This document shows, piece by piece, positions 33,391 to 42,146 of a DNA stretch of 64,000 nt (positions are counted from its first letter, which is position 1; the number at the start of each line of letters is the position of its first letter). The notes below the pieces were generated by a model. That model did no database searches, was not told the origin of the DNA, and was given only the letters and a program-made list of their open reading frames with translations. The DNA is from Nucisporomicrobium flavum. GTDB taxonomy: Bacteria; Actinomycetota; Actinomycetes; Mycobacteriales; Micromonosporaceae. The position numbers were made by a program, and so were the translations under genes. Location of the stretch: positions 1-64,000 of the forward strand of contig NZ_JADMLH010000002.1 of NCBI RefSeq assembly GCF_016464385.1, given 5' to 3'.

Positions 33391-33998
33391 GAGCCGACCT
33401 CGCTGACCTCGGCGAACGGTTTCCCGGCCTGCCACACCACGTGCACGATGAAGCTGTGGTTGACCTCGTTGAAGTAGACGGCGAGGTTGTCCGCGGTGTT
33501 CTGCACGGTGGCGACCGAGAAGCCGTCCGCCGGCGTGGCCGTGACGAGCTTGATGACGCCGTCGGCCGCCCGGATCACGGTCTGGCCGCCCTCCATCCGG
33601 AACGACCGGACATAGGTACGGTCACCGTCACCGTTCGTGGTCACCGTCCAGCCGTCCTCGACGGTCGTGGTCGAGTCGTCCCGGGGTGGCGGCGTGGTCG
33701 TCGTCGGGGCCCGGGTCGCCGGCGTGGAGCGGGTGCGTGACGGGCTCCGCGCGGCTGAGGGTGACCGGGGCTTCTCCGGCGCGGAGGACGTTACGGACGG
33801 CGACGGCGGCGGCGGTGGCGGGGCGGGCGTGGGGCTGAGCACCGTCGAGTCGCGCAGTTGATCGACCGACACCAGGGCGCTCTCGTCCGCGGTGGCCGTA
33901 CGCAGCACCGGCAGCATCGCCACCGACGCCAGCGCGACGCTGGTCAGCGTGGCCGCGCACCATCCGAGCACCGGGAACCAGCTCCGCCGAGATCGCAC
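33387..33998 (-). CDS. membrane-anchored/secreted hypothetical protein
   Basis: 203 residues. An N-terminal hydrophobic segment (VLGWCAATLTSVALASVAMLPVL) serves as signal anchor. A Pro/Ser/Thr-rich spacer (about 55-110) leads to a small beta-rich domain (TYVRSFRMEGGQTVIRAADGVIKLVTATPADGFSVA...HSFIVHVVWQAGKPFAEV). GTG start at 33998. Overlaps the CPBP gene by 4 bp and is divergent from the response regulator, so it might be regulated by, or inform, that system. No family recognised. Confidence 0.75.
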   Translation of the reverse strand: MRSRRSWFPVLGWCAATLTSVALASVAMLPVLRTATADESALVSVDQLRDSTVLSPTPAPPPPPPSPSVTSSAPEKPRSPSAARSPSRTRSTPATRAPTTTTPPPRDDSTTTVEDGWTVTTNGDGDRTYVRSFRMEGGQTVIRAADGVIKLVTATPADGFSVATVQNTADNLAVYFNEVNHSFIVHVVWQAGKPFAEVSEVGS

Positions 33999-34034
33999 GT
34001 GGCCATGCTCTCACCTACCCCTATGGTTGTGCCC

Positions 34035-34721
34035 ATGGCGTTGATCCTGCTGGTCGAGGACGACCGCAACATCACCGCGGCGCTGACCCGGGCGCTGACG
34101 GACGCGGGCCACGTCGTGCGCCCGGTCGGGCAGGCCGCCGAAGCCCTGAAGATCCTCACCGAGGAGCAGCCGGACCTGGTGATCCTCGACCTCGGGCTGC
34201 CGGACATCGACGGTACGGACGCGCTGCGGATGATGCGCTCCGTGTCGGCCGTGCCCGTCATCGTCGCCACCGCACGCCGCTCCGAGGCCGACATCATCAC
34301 GTTGCTGAGCGACGGCGCCGACGACTACGTGACGAAGCCGTTCTCCAGCGGGCACATCCTGGCGCGGATCACCGCGGTGCTCCGGCGTACCCGGGCCGCC
34401 GTCGACACCGCACCCAGCGTGATCACCGTCGGGGAGCTGGAGATCAACCCACGCCAGCGGCGGGCGGCGCTGCGCGGGCAGGCGCTGCAGCTGACCCGGC
34501 GCGAGTTCGACGTGCTCACCTACCTCGCCGAGCGCGTCGGCCAGGTCGTCAGCCGCCGCGAGCTGCTGACCGAGGTGTGGAACCAGTCCCGCATCGGCGA
34601 GGAGCAGACGATCGACGTCCACATCTCCTGGCTGCGGCGCAAGCTGGGGGAGACAGCCGCGGCGCCGCGATTTCTGCACACCGTACGCGGGGTCGGCGTG
34701 ATGATGGTCGACCCGCAGTGA
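34035..34721 (+). CDS. OmpR/PhoB-family response regulator
   Basis: 228 residues. Receiver domain 1-about 115 with acidic pocket Glu8/Asp9/Asp10, phospho-acceptor Asp52 in VILDLGLPD, and Lys in VTKPFSS. C-terminal winged helix (LTRREFDVLTYLAERVGQVVSRRELLTEVW, TIDVHISWLRRKLGE). The ATG at 34035 is preferred; an ATG at 34023 is in frame. The stop codon overlaps the kinase start (GTGA). Confidence 0.93.
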   Translation: MALILLVEDDRNITAALTRALTDAGHVVRPVGQAAEALKILTEEQPDLVILDLGLPDIDGTDALRMMRSVSAVPVIVATARRSEADIITLLSDGADDYVTKPFSSGHILARITAVLRRTRAAVDTAPSVITVGELEINPRQRRAALRGQALQLTRREFDVLTYLAERVGQVVSRRELLTEVWNQSRIGEEQTIDVHISWLRRKLGETAAAPRFLHTVRGVGVMMVDPQ

Positions 34722-36043
34722 GATGGGAGCTGAACCGGCTGGCGCTCGCCATCACCTCGATGGTCGCGCTCGCCTTCCTCGTACCGCTGATCTACGCCAC
34801 CGGGAAGATCGCCCACGACCGGGCCATCGGTGACGCCCGGCAGCAGGCCGCGGCGATGGTCGCGGCGCTCGCCGTCAACGCCGACCCCCAACTGCTGACC
34901 AGCGCGGTCGCCAGCACGGTCGCCGGCAGCGCGGGACGGCTCGCGGTCCACCTGCCCGGCATCGCGCCGGTCGGTCACAGCCACGTCACCGACGCGGAGG
35001 TCGCGCAGGCCAACCTCTACCGGCGGCCGGTCACCGCCGACGCCGCGGGCGGGCTCGTCTACCTGCAGCCCAGCGTGCTCAGCGACGGGCGGTCCGTGGT
35101 GATCGAGGTCTTCGTGCCCGACGAGGAGATGCGCCGCGGCGTGTGGCCGGCGTGGCTGGCGCTGGGGGCTCTCGCGATCGTGCTGGTCGCCGGCTCGGTG
35201 CTGTTCGCCGACCGGCTCGGCGGCCGCCTGGTCCGCGCGACCCGGGACCTGGCCGGCTCCAGCCGCCGGCTCGGCGCCGGTGACCTCGCCGTCCGCATCG
35301 ACCCGTCCGGACCGCCGGAGCTGCGGGACGCGGCCAACGCCTTCAACGCGATGGCCGCCGACCTGCGCCGCCTGCTCGACGCGGAACGGGAGCTGGCAGC
35401 CGACCTCTCCCACCGGCTGCGGACGCCGCTGACCGCGCTGCGGCTGGACGCGGAGACGATGCCGCCCGGGCCCATCGCCGACCGGATGCGGCAGGCCTGC
35501 GACATGCTCGACGAGGAGCTCGAGGCGATCATCGCGGGCGCCCGCCTCGGCGTGGAGGCGCGCGGCAAGCAGCAGTCGGACCTCGTGGAGGTGCTCGCCG
35601 ACCGGCTGGCGTTCTGGTCGGCGCTGGCCGAGGACCAGTTCCGGCCGTGGGAGGTCGTGGGCGGGCAGACCCCCGTACCCGTGCCGTTGCCGCGCAGCGA
35701 GCTGATCCTGGCCGTGGACTCGTTGCTGGGCAACGTCTTCGCGCACACGCCCGAGGGTGTGGCGTTCCGGGTGACGGTGTCGCAGGCCGGGCTTCTCGTC
35801 GACGACGCCGGCCCGGGCATCGCCGACCCGCAGGCCGCCGTGCAGCGCGGGGTGAGCGGCGCCGGCTCCACGGGACTCGGCCTGGACATCGTGCGCCGGG
35901 TCGCCGAGGCCGCGGGTGGGCGGTTGGAGATCTCCCGGGGGCCGCTCGGCGGGGCGCGGATCGGGCTGGTGCTGCCCGTACGCGACGAAACGCCGCCCCC
36001 GCAGCCACGGCCGGCCGCCCGGCGCCGCCGTACGCCTTCATGA
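34718..36043 (+). CDS. membrane sensor histidine kinase
   Basis: 441 residues: TM1 (about 7-25), extracytoplasmic sensor (about 28-140), TM2 (about 147-165), HAMP, then HisKA with AADLSHRLRTPLTAL (phospho-His), N-box SLLGNVFAHTP, G1 VDDAGPGI and G2 GSTGLGLDIV. GTG start coupled to the response regulator. The sensor domain has no recognised ligand motif. The following LPMO-DUF305 pair is a possible target by position. Confidence 0.92.
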   Translation: MRWELNRLALAITSMVALAFLVPLIYATGKIAHDRAIGDARQQAAAMVAALAVNADPQLLTSAVASTVAGSAGRLAVHLPGIAPVGHSHVTDAEVAQANLYRRPVTADAAGGLVYLQPSVLSDGRSVVIEVFVPDEEMRRGVWPAWLALGALAIVLVAGSVLFADRLGGRLVRATRDLAGSSRRLGAGDLAVRIDPSGPPELRDAANAFNAMAADLRRLLDAERELAADLSHRLRTPLTALRLDAETMPPGPIADRMRQACDMLDEELEAIIAGARLGVEARGKQQSDLVEVLADRLAFWSALAEDQFRPWEVVGGQTPVPVPLPRSELILAVDSLLGNVFAHTPEGVAFRVTVSQAGLLVDDAGPGIADPQAAVQRGVSGAGSTGLGLDIVRRVAEAAGGRLEISRGPLGGARIGLVLPVRDETPPPQPRPAARRRRTPS

Positions 36044-36133
36044 TCCTTTCTGGTGCTGTTAAGGCTGCTTTATGGAACGCGTCGTTACGGTCCTCGCCGT
36101 AAGAAGCCGGACGACACGTTGGGAGCCGCAAAG

Positions 36134-36931
36134 ATGCGCAGGTCGATCGCCTATCCGCTGGTGACACTCGGGGCAATCGTGGGGTCGGCAGCGGTGGTCG
36201 CGTCTCCTGCGCTGGCGCACGGCTACGTCTCCGCCCCGCCCAGCCGTCAGGCCCTCTGCGCTAGCGGCGCGGTCAAGGACTGCGGGCAGATCCAGTTCGA
36301 GCCGCAGAGCGTCGAGGCGCCCAAGGGACAGCGGTCCTGCAACGGCGGCGTGGCGCAGTGGTCGGTGCTCGCCGACGAGAGCCGTAACTGGCCGGCGAAG
36401 GCGGTCGGCAAGAACGTCACCTTCACCTGGGTCATGACGGCCCGGCACCGCACCAGCAACTGGGAGTACTTCATCGGTGGCAAGAAGGTCGCCACCGTGG
36501 ACGGGGGCAACCAGCAGCCGGACGCGGTCGTCACGCACACCGTCGACCTCAGCGCCTTCCCCGGCCGGCAGACGGTCCTCGCCGTCTGGAACATCGGTGA
36601 CACGGTGAACGCGTTCTACAGCTGCATCGACCTGAACGTGGGCGGTGGCGGCGGCTCGACCACGCCGACCACCCCGCCCACCACAGCTCCTACCAAGGCC
36701 CCGACCACCCCGCCGACCTCGAAGCCCGCCCCCACCACCCCGGCGCCGGCCGTTCCTACCACCACCGCGCCTGCGGCTCCGGCGAGCGGCTCGTGGGCCG
36801 CGGGTGTCGCGTACAAGACGGGCGATGTCGTCAGCTACGAGGGCAAGAAGTACAAGTGCCGGCAGGCGCACTCCTCGATCCACAGCTGGGAGCCGTCGAT
36901 CTACACGCTCGCCCTCTGGCTTCCGCTGTGA
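36134..36931 (+). CDS. lytic polysaccharide monooxygenase AA10 with CBM5/12-like domain
   Basis: 265 residues. The signal peptide ends PALA|HGYV, so mature His1 (His29) forms the copper histidine brace with His105 (TARHRTSNWEYF). Typical AA10 Cys pairs (ALCASGAVKDC, QRSCNGG, YSCIDL) and the axial aromatic in NAFYSC are present. A Thr/Pro linker (about 180-220) leads to a C-terminal chitin-binding domain of CBM5/12 type (WAAGVAYKTGDVVSYEGKKYKCRQAHSS). It oxidatively cleaves chitin or cellulose outside the cell with copper. The stop codon overlaps the DUF305 gene. Confidence 0.95.
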   Translation: MRRSIAYPLVTLGAIVGSAAVVASPALAHGYVSAPPSRQALCASGAVKDCGQIQFEPQSVEAPKGQRSCNGGVAQWSVLADESRNWPAKAVGKNVTFTWVMTARHRTSNWEYFIGGKKVATVDGGNQQPDAVVTHTVDLSAFPGRQTVLAVWNIGDTVNAFYSCIDLNVGGGGGSTTPTTPPTTAPTKAPTTPPTSKPAPTTPAPAVPTTTAPAAPASGSWAAGVAYKTGDVVSYEGKKYKCRQAHSSIHSWEPSIYTLALWLPL

Positions 36932-37509
36932 AGCGCCTCGTCGTAGCGGTCTCCGCCGTGCTTCTGCTCAGCGCGTGCGGTACGGCCCCGCAGACCCAGG
37001 CCACCCAGGTCACCGACGCGAAAGCCGTCGTGCAGGCCGAGGGTGAGCACAACGACACCGACGTCATGTACCTGCAGATGATGGTCGCCCATCACGAGCA
37101 GGGGCTGGAGATGGTCCGGCTCGCCGAGAAGTCGGCGAAGCGCGACGAGGTCAAGACCCTGGCCAAGGCGGTCGACGCCACCCAGTCCGACGAGGTCGCC
37201 ATGATGAAGTCCTGGCTCACCTCGTGGAAGCAGCCCACCACGGTCGACCACGCGCCCAGCGCGCATGCCGACCACGGCGGCCTGCCCGCCACCGGTCCCG
37301 AGGAGATCGCCGCGCTGAGGAAGGCGAAGGGCAAGGCGTTCGAGACGGCGTTCCTCAACCTCTTCGTCGCCCACCAGCACAACGCGGTCGAGATGGCGAA
37401 CCTGGAGGCGGCCGACGGGGTCAACGCCGAGGCCAAGGCGTTCGCCGAGCGGGTCAAGCTCAGCCGTACGGACCAGATCAAGCAGATGCTCACCATGATC
37501 AACAACTGA
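36928..37509 (+). CDS. DUF305 lipoprotein, likely copper-binding
   Basis: 193 residues. Lipobox LLLSAC with lipidated Cys17. The DUF305 ferritin-like four-helix domain has two Met/His-rich helices (MYLQMMVAHHEQGLEMVRLAE, FLNLFVAHQHNAVEMANLEA). DUF305 includes the periplasmic copper protein CopM of cyanobacteria. The GTG start overlaps the LPMO stop codon (GTGA), so the two are made together. Inferred: holds or delivers copper for the LPMO at the cell surface. Confidence 0.9.
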   Translation: MKRLVVAVSAVLLLSACGTAPQTQATQVTDAKAVVQAEGEHNDTDVMYLQMMVAHHEQGLEMVRLAEKSAKRDEVKTLAKAVDATQSDEVAMMKSWLTSWKQPTTVDHAPSAHADHGGLPATGPEEIAALRKAKGKAFETAFLNLFVAHQHNAVEMANLEAADGVNAEAKAFAERVKLSRTDQIKQMLTMINN

Positions 37510-37724
37510 TGGACCGACCCCGACCGGCATCCCCACGCGCCGAAAGGCGCGACGGTCGGCAGAGACGGGCGCTTCGGTCTCCCCCTTCATGACCGGCAGA
37601 GCCCGGCAGCTCCGGCCGGCACGCGGACCCCGCGGGCCGGCCGGAGTCTGTTGCCGTCGCGCCTCAAGAGGACCTCCCGACTGCCGATCAAAGGGCAAGT
37701 CGGAACTCCCAGGGGGAAGCAGTC
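37510..37724 (+). other. 215-bp structured leader before chemotaxis-type gene
   Basis: Contains a hairpin with GAAA tetraloop, CGCGCC-GAAA-GGCGCG, nested within CCGACC/GGTCGG (about 37520-37560), and a strong 11-bp stem CTCCGGCCGGC/GCCGGCCGGAG (37610-37646). It looks like a terminator followed by, or combined with, a structured 5' leader. I compared it with c-di-GMP riboswitch consensus by eye and did not find the conserved bases. Confidence 0.45.
37610..37646 (+). terminator. 11-bp GC hairpin
   Basis: Arms 37610-37620 and 37636-37646 are exact complements around 15 bases, 101 bp after the DUF305 stop codon. There is no U-run; TCTGTTG follows. Probable terminator of the LPMO-DUF305 transcript. 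Confidence 0.55.
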
Positions 37725-38720
37725 ATGGTCGTAGGCATTGTTGCCGCAGTTGTCGGGCTGGTCGTCGGATTCTTCATCGCGCGCAGCATGCGGCGTCAGG
37801 ACCCCACGGTGGAGGTGCTGGAGCGGGCGGCGGCCGGTGATCTCACCGTACGGGTGGACGAGGCGAACCTGACCCCCGCGGGTGAGAACCTCAACAAGCT
37901 GCTCGACGAGTTCGCGGAGATCGTCCGGGTCTCCGAGGCCACCAACGCCCGGCTGACCGGCTCCACCGAGCGCCTCACCTCGCTGGTCGCCGACATGGTC
38001 GCCGGCGCGCAGGGCTCGGTGCAGTCCGCGGGCGAGATCCTCCGCGCCTCGCAGGAGGTCTCCGAGAACATCGCCAGCCTGGCCGCCGGCGCCCAGCAGA
38101 TGGGCGCGAGCATCCAGGAGATCTCCCGCAGCGCCAGCGAGGCGGTCACCGTCGCCGCCGACGCCATGGAGGTGTCCTCCGACGCCAGCCGCACGATGAC
38201 CAAGCTCGGCGACTCGTCGGCGCAGATCGGCGACGTGGTCCGGGTGATCACCGCCATCGCCGAGCAGACCAACCTGCTCGCGCTGAACGCCACCATCGAG
38301 GCGGCCCGCGCCGGCGAGATGGGCAAGGGCTTCGCCGTGGTCGCCAGCGAGGTCAAGGACCTGGCCCAGGAGACCGCCAAGGCCACCGACTCGATCACCA
38401 CCCAGGTCGGCACGATCCAGGCCGACACCACCGGCGTGGTCGACTCGATCACCCAGATCGGCGAGGTCATCGGCAAGGTCAACGGCTACCAGACGACGAT
38501 CGCGTCGGCCGTCGAGGAGCAGCACGCCACCGCGGACATGATGGCCCGCAGCATCGTGTCGGCCGGTACGCAGGCCGCCCAGATCGCCGAGAACATGAGC
38601 CGCATCTCCGAGACCCGCGCGCAGGCCAAGGAGGCCGTCGAGCAGACCGACGAGGTCACCCGGGAGCTGCGCGAGGCGGCCAAGGATCTGGCGACGGCGC
38701 TGCGGTCGTACCGCGCCTGA
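37725..38720 (+). CDS. methyl-accepting chemotaxis-type signalling protein
   Basis: 331 residues. One N-terminal hydrophobic helix ([19 protein letters not shown]), then a short HAMP-like stretch, and a long helical signalling domain whose tip [26 protein letters not shown] is canonical, followed by [19 protein letters not shown]. There is no extracytoplasmic sensor domain, so it may sense through the membrane or bind an intracellular partner. No che genes are in the window. GGGGGAAG before the ATG. Such proteins suggest motile zoospores, as in Actinoplanes. Confidence 0.93.
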   Translation: MVVGIVAAVVGLVVGFFIARSMRRQDPTVEVLERAAAGDLTVRVDEANLTPAGENLNKLLDEFAEIVRVSEATNARLTGSTERLTSLVADMVAGAQGSVQSAGEILRASQEVSENIASLAAGAQQMGASIQEISRSASEAVTVAADAMEVSSDASRTMTKLGDSSAQIGDVVRVITAIAEQTNLLALNATIEAARAGEMGKGFAVVASEVKDLAQETAKATDSITTQVGTIQADTTGVVDSITQIGEVIGKVNGYQTTIASAVEEQHATADMMARSIVSAGTQAAQIAENMSRISETRAQAKEAVEQTDEVTRELREAAKDLATALRSYRA

Positions 38721-38794
38721 GCAACCGACGGGGTTGCGGTTGCGGTGTACCGCGCCGCTGCCCCGAAGCACCCCCCGAGCACGTCCCGATAGGG

Positions 38795-38827
38795 CAGGTG
38801 GCGCCGATCCCGGCGTCACCTGTTTCT
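38795..38827 (+). terminator. intrinsic terminator
   Basis: CAGGTGGCGCCG (38795-38806) pairs with CGGCGTCACCTG (38811-38822) with one G-U pair and a 4-base loop, followed by TTTCT. It separates the chemotaxis-type gene from the exporter. Confidence 0.88.
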
Positions 38828-38848
38828 ATCTGTGGAGGTGCCGCCACC

Positions 38849-40090
38849 GTGGCCCCGATGCTCGCACCGCTCCGAGAGCGCAACTACCGTCTCTGGGCCG
38901 CCGCCGACCTGGTGTCCGTGGCGGGAACCTGGATGCAGGTGCTGGGGCTGAACTGGCTCATCCTCACCGCGACCGGCTCGGCCGCCACGATGGGCGTGAT
39001 CGTCATGCTGCAGGCGCTGCCCGTCCTCATCCTCGGGGGCTGGGGCGGCGCGCTCGCCGACCGGCTCCCGGCCCGCCCCACGCTCATCGCCCTGCAGACG
39101 CTGCGGGCCCTGCTCGCCCTCGCGCTCATCGCCGGTACGGGCCACCTCTGGCCGATCTACGCGGTGGCCCTCGTCTCCGGCGTCATCAGCTCCCTCGAGG
39201 GCCCCTGCCTCGGCCGCTTCGGCTCCGCCCTGGTCCCGCCCTCCGCGCTCGGCTCGGCGCTGGCGCTCGGCTCCGTCCTCAGCTCGGCCGGCCGCATCCT
39301 CGGCATGTCGCTTGGCGGCGTGCTGGTCGGCGTCACCGGCGTGTCCTCCCTGTTCGCCCTCAACGCCCTGTCGTACGGCGCGGTGATCGTGGCGCTGGCG
39401 GCCATGCGCCCCGGCTCGGTGCGGACCCTCGCCACCGCGGCACCCGGCGACGGGGGCGTACGGGCCGGCCTGCGCTACATCGCCCGTCAGCCCGTCGTGC
39501 TGGTCGTGCTGGCACTCTCGTTCGTGCTCGGCTCGCTGGGCCGCAACTACCAGGTCACCATGGCCGCGATGGTCGCCGGACCGCTGCACGCCGGCTCCGC
39601 CTCGTACGGAATGCTCTCGACGGTCTTCGCGGTCGGCGCGGTCGCCGGCGGCATCGCGCTGGCCGGCAGCGGCCGCTCCACCCTGCGCGTGCTGCTGGCC
39701 GCCGGCGCCACCATCAGCGCCCTGCAGATCGGCGCCGGCCTCGCGCCGACGACCCTCGGATTCGCGGCGTTCATCCTGCCCATCGCGGCGGGCGCGGTCA
39801 TCTTCGACACGATCGTCTCGACGCGCATCCAGCTCGACACCCGCGAGGACATGCGCGGCCGCGTCCTGGCCACGGTCGGCATGGTCTCCTCGCTCTCCGG
39901 CATCGTCGGCGCGCCGCTGATCGGGTGGTTGTGCGACTCGCTGGGCGCCCGCGGAACCCTGGTCTCGGCGGGCACGGTCACCGTGGTGGCGGCCGTCGCG
40001 GGCGGGGTCGTGCTGGCCCGGCTGAAGGGCGTCCGCGTGCTTGCGGTGTTGCCGCTGGTGGGGCGTCGGCCGGCCGAGCAACTCGCCTGA
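38849..40090 (+). CDS. MFS transporter
   Basis: 413 residues, about 12 helices, resembling DHA-type exporters (ERNYRLWAAADLVSVAGTWMQVLGLNWLI, GWGGALADRLPARPTLIALQTLRAL, with the A-motif G-xLADR). The entry-helix signature EGPCLGRF replaces the more usual AFxxPA. The GTG at 38849 sits 10 bases after GGAGG. The substrate is unknown; this subgroup includes enterobactin-exporter EntS-like proteins. Divided from purC by 62 bp. Confidence 0.9.
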   Translation: MAPMLAPLRERNYRLWAAADLVSVAGTWMQVLGLNWLILTATGSAATMGVIVMLQALPVLILGGWGGALADRLPARPTLIALQTLRALLALALIAGTGHLWPIYAVALVSGVISSLEGPCLGRFGSALVPPSALGSALALGSVLSSAGRILGMSLGGVLVGVTGVSSLFALNALSYGAVIVALAAMRPGSVRTLATAAPGDGGVRAGLRYIARQPVVLVVLALSFVLGSLGRNYQVTMAAMVAGPLHAGSASYGMLSTVFAVGAVAGGIALAGSGRSTLRVLLAAGATISALQIGAGLAPTTLGFAAFILPIAAGAVIFDTIVSTRIQLDTREDMRGRVLATVGMVSSLSGIVGAPLIGWLCDSLGARGTLVSAGTVTVVAAVAGGVVLARLKGVRVLAVLPLVGRRPAEQLA

Positions 40091-40152
40091 ACGGCCGCGC
40101 CGGCGGTTCGATAGCGTGACCTGCAACGAGCCGGTGTGGTGGAGGGACGAAC

Positions 40153-40986
40153 GTGGAGCTGTTGCACTCGGGCAAGGTCAGGGACGTCTACGCCGACGGG
40201 GACGACCTCCTGCTGGTCGCCTCGGACCGGGTCTCGATCTACGACGTGGTGCTGCCCACCGCCATCCCGGACAAGGGCAAGATCCTCACCCAGCTGTCGC
40301 TGTGGTGGTTCGAGCAGCTTGCCGACGTCGTACCGAACCACATCATTTCCGCGACCGACGTGCCCGCCGAGTGGGCCGGCCGGGCCGTGCGCTGCGAGCG
40401 GCTCGAGATGGTCATGGTCGAGTGCATCGCGCGGGGTTATCTGGCCGGGTCGGGGCTCAAGGAGTACGAGAAGGACGGGGCCGTCTCCGGCGTCGCGCTG
40501 CCGCCCGGGCTGATCGAGGGCTCGAGGCTGCCCGAGCCGATCTTCACGCCCACGACGAAGGTCGCGCCGGGCGAGGGGCATGACGAGTTCATCACGTACG
40601 CGGACGTCGAGACGTCGGTCGGCGCGGACGTGGCCGCCGAGCTGAAGCGGATCACGCTCGAGGTGTACCGGCGCGGGTCGGAGATCGCCGCGCGCACCGG
40701 CATCATCGTCGCCGACACGAAGCTCGAGCTGGGCTTCTCCGGCGGCGTGCTGAAGCTGGGGGATGAGCTGCTGACGCCCGACTCGTCCCGGTTCTGGGCG
40801 GCCGACGAGTGGCAGCCCGGCGGCACCCAGCGCTACCTGGACAAGCAGTTCCTGCGCGACTGGTCGTCGCGGTCCGACTGGGACCGGACCGCGCCCGGTC
40901 CGGAGATCCCCGACGAGGTCGTCGAGGCCACCCGCAACCGCTACATCGAGGTGTACGAGCGCCTGACCGGCAACCGCTGGAGCTGA
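40153..40986 (+). CDS. purC: SAICAR synthetase
   Basis: 277 residues. Phosphoribosylaminoimidazole-succinocarboxamide synthase of purine synthesis: joins CAIR and aspartate with ATP. Motifs: LHSGKVRDVYADGDDLLLVASDRVSIYDVVLP (ATP loop), CERLEMVMVECIARGYLAGSGLKEY, IVADTKLELGF, and LTPDSSRFWAADEW with the conserved DSSR. GTG start. Other pur genes are not adjacent. Confidence 0.97.
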   Translation: MELLHSGKVRDVYADGDDLLLVASDRVSIYDVVLPTAIPDKGKILTQLSLWWFEQLADVVPNHIISATDVPAEWAGRAVRCERLEMVMVECIARGYLAGSGLKEYEKDGAVSGVALPPGLIEGSRLPEPIFTPTTKVAPGEGHDEFITYADVETSVGADVAAELKRITLEVYRRGSEIAARTGIIVADTKLELGFSGGVLKLGDELLTPDSSRFWAADEWQPGGTQRYLDKQFLRDWSSRSDWDRTAPGPEIPDEVVEATRNRYIEVYERLTGNRWS

Positions 40987-40990
40987 CGCC

Positions 40991-41167
40991 TCACTCGCCC
41001 CGGGTCTCGCCGGCCGTCGACGAGTCCGGGGTGCGGGCGTCGTCATCAGTGGCTGCGTCGTCGTCGCCCTGGATGCCGTGCGCCGCCTGGAGGGCGTCGT
41101 CGTTGCGGACGATGTCCGCCGCTTCCTCGGTGCTCATCTCCGAGCCCTCGGTGTCCGGATTCGTCAT
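40991..41167 (-). CDS. small acidic protein (58 aa)
   Basis: 58 residues, very acidic (MSTEEAADIVRNDDALQ, GDDDAATDDD), no membrane segment. Excellent ribosome site AGGAGG with 5-base spacing to the ATG at 41167. It lies 30 bp after the DUF3040-like gene, so it is probably the last gene of that minus-strand set; its stop codon is 5 bp from the purC stop codon. The function is unknown. Confidence 0.75.
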   Translation of the reverse strand: MTNPDTEGSEMSTEEAADIVRNDDALQAAHGIQGDDDAATDDDARTPDSSTAGETRGE

Positions 41168-41197
41168 GAATTCCTCCTGAGTTGCCGGCCGCGGCGG

Positions 41198-41485
41198 TCA
41201 GAGCGAGGCACCGGGGCGCCGGTGCCGTGCCGGGTCCGCCGCCCCGGCGTGCGGCTGGTGCCGGTGCCGCATGAGGTGGACGCCGTACGCGCCGCCGACC
41301 ACCGCCATGATCGCGCCGGTCCAGCCGCCGAGCACGATGCACATCGGTGCCAGCGTCCACAGCAGAATGGCGAGGACGAGCCGCACCGTGCCGTGCGGGC
41401 TGTCGAGCTTGCGTACCCGCCGGATGAAGTCCGGGTCCTCGGCGCGCAGCTGCGACACGATGGCGTCGAACGTGGGATCGGGCAC
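41198..41485 (-). CDS. DUF3040-like small membrane protein
   Basis: 95 residues: N-terminal soluble part (PTFDAIVSQLRAEDPDFIRRVRKL), two hydrophobic helices (TVRLVLAILLWTLAPMCIVLGGW and GAIMAVVGGAYGVHLM), basic His/Arg tail. The pattern fits DUF3040, common small membrane proteins of actinobacteria. The GTG at 41485 follows GGAGG at 9 bases. Confidence 0.75.
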   Translation of the reverse strand: MPDPTFDAIVSQLRAEDPDFIRRVRKLDSPHGTVRLVLAILLWTLAPMCIVLGGWTGAIMAVVGGAYGVHLMRHRHQPHAGAADPARHRRPGASL

Positions 41486-41555
41486 CGGAACCACCTCCAC
41501 CAGCGGCGTGCCGACGCTCCCCTCTACCCGCCAGCAGTGACCCGAAACACAACGC

Positions 41556-42146
41556 TCACGCGAACCCGCCGATCTGGAAACCCAGGAAACCGAGCAGGGC
41601 CAACGGTACGGCCACAGCCGCGCCCAGCCCCCGCCGCCGCCACGTCCGGCCGGCCAGCAGCACCACGGCCACCGCCAGCACCGCCTCGATGATCGCGGTG
41701 GCCGGCTCGTCCCGGCGTGCCAGCCGCACCGCCTCCGCGAGGAGCACCGCCCCGGGCAGGGCGACCCCGACGACGCCGCGCCACCCGCCGTCCCGGGCCC
41801 ACGCGGCCGCGACGCCGAACACGGCACCGGCCAGGACGCCGAAGAACATCCACAGGATCGCGGTCGTCGTCCACAGGTTCGCGACGTCGTCGTGCTGGAC
41901 GAGCGTGGCCGTCAGGTAGTACGCCGGCACCGCCACCACCAGCATCACGATCGCCGCACCGGCCGACCGGAGCAGGCTTTCGCGCAGCCCGTACGCCATC
42001 GCGAACGCCAGCACCGCCCACACGGCCGACGAGTTGGCGAGGTTCGCCCACGGGTACGGCAGCAGCTTCTGCATGGCGAAGTCCATGGCACCCAGCGCGA
42101 CGCCGCCGAGGAGCGCAACCGTCGCGTGGCGGTCAATCGTTGCCAT
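41556..42146 (-). CDS. DUF6518-like membrane protein
   Basis: 196 residues with about six helices (VALLGGVALGAMDFAMQKLL, SSAVWAVLAFAMAYGL, SAGAAIVMLVVAVPAYYLTATLV, TTAILWMFFGVLAGAVFGVAAAW and others). It has the features of the DUF6518 family. Its ATG lies 14 bp inside the preceding PUA-like gene. The function is unknown. Confidence 0.75.
   Translation of the reverse strand: MATIDRHATVALLGGVALGAMDFAMQKLLPYPWANLANSSAVWAVLAFAMAYGLRESLLRSAGAAIVMLVVAVPAYYLTATLVQHDDVANLWTTTAILWMFFGVLAGAVFGVAAAWARDGGWRGVVGVALPGAVLLAEAVRLARRDEPATAIIEAVLAVAVVLLAGRTWRRRGLGAAVAVPLALLGFLGFQIGGFA

Noticed and set aside
37510..37600. c-di-GMP riboswitch (GEMM) in front of the chemotaxis-type gene
   Set aside because: The conserved AGGGCAAACC-like block and tetraloop receptor were not found; only generic hairpins remain.
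40991..41167. 58-residue protein as the missing FxsB precursor
   Set aside because: It does not end in FxSxx and has no aromatic core motif near the C-terminus; kept only as a small acidic protein.
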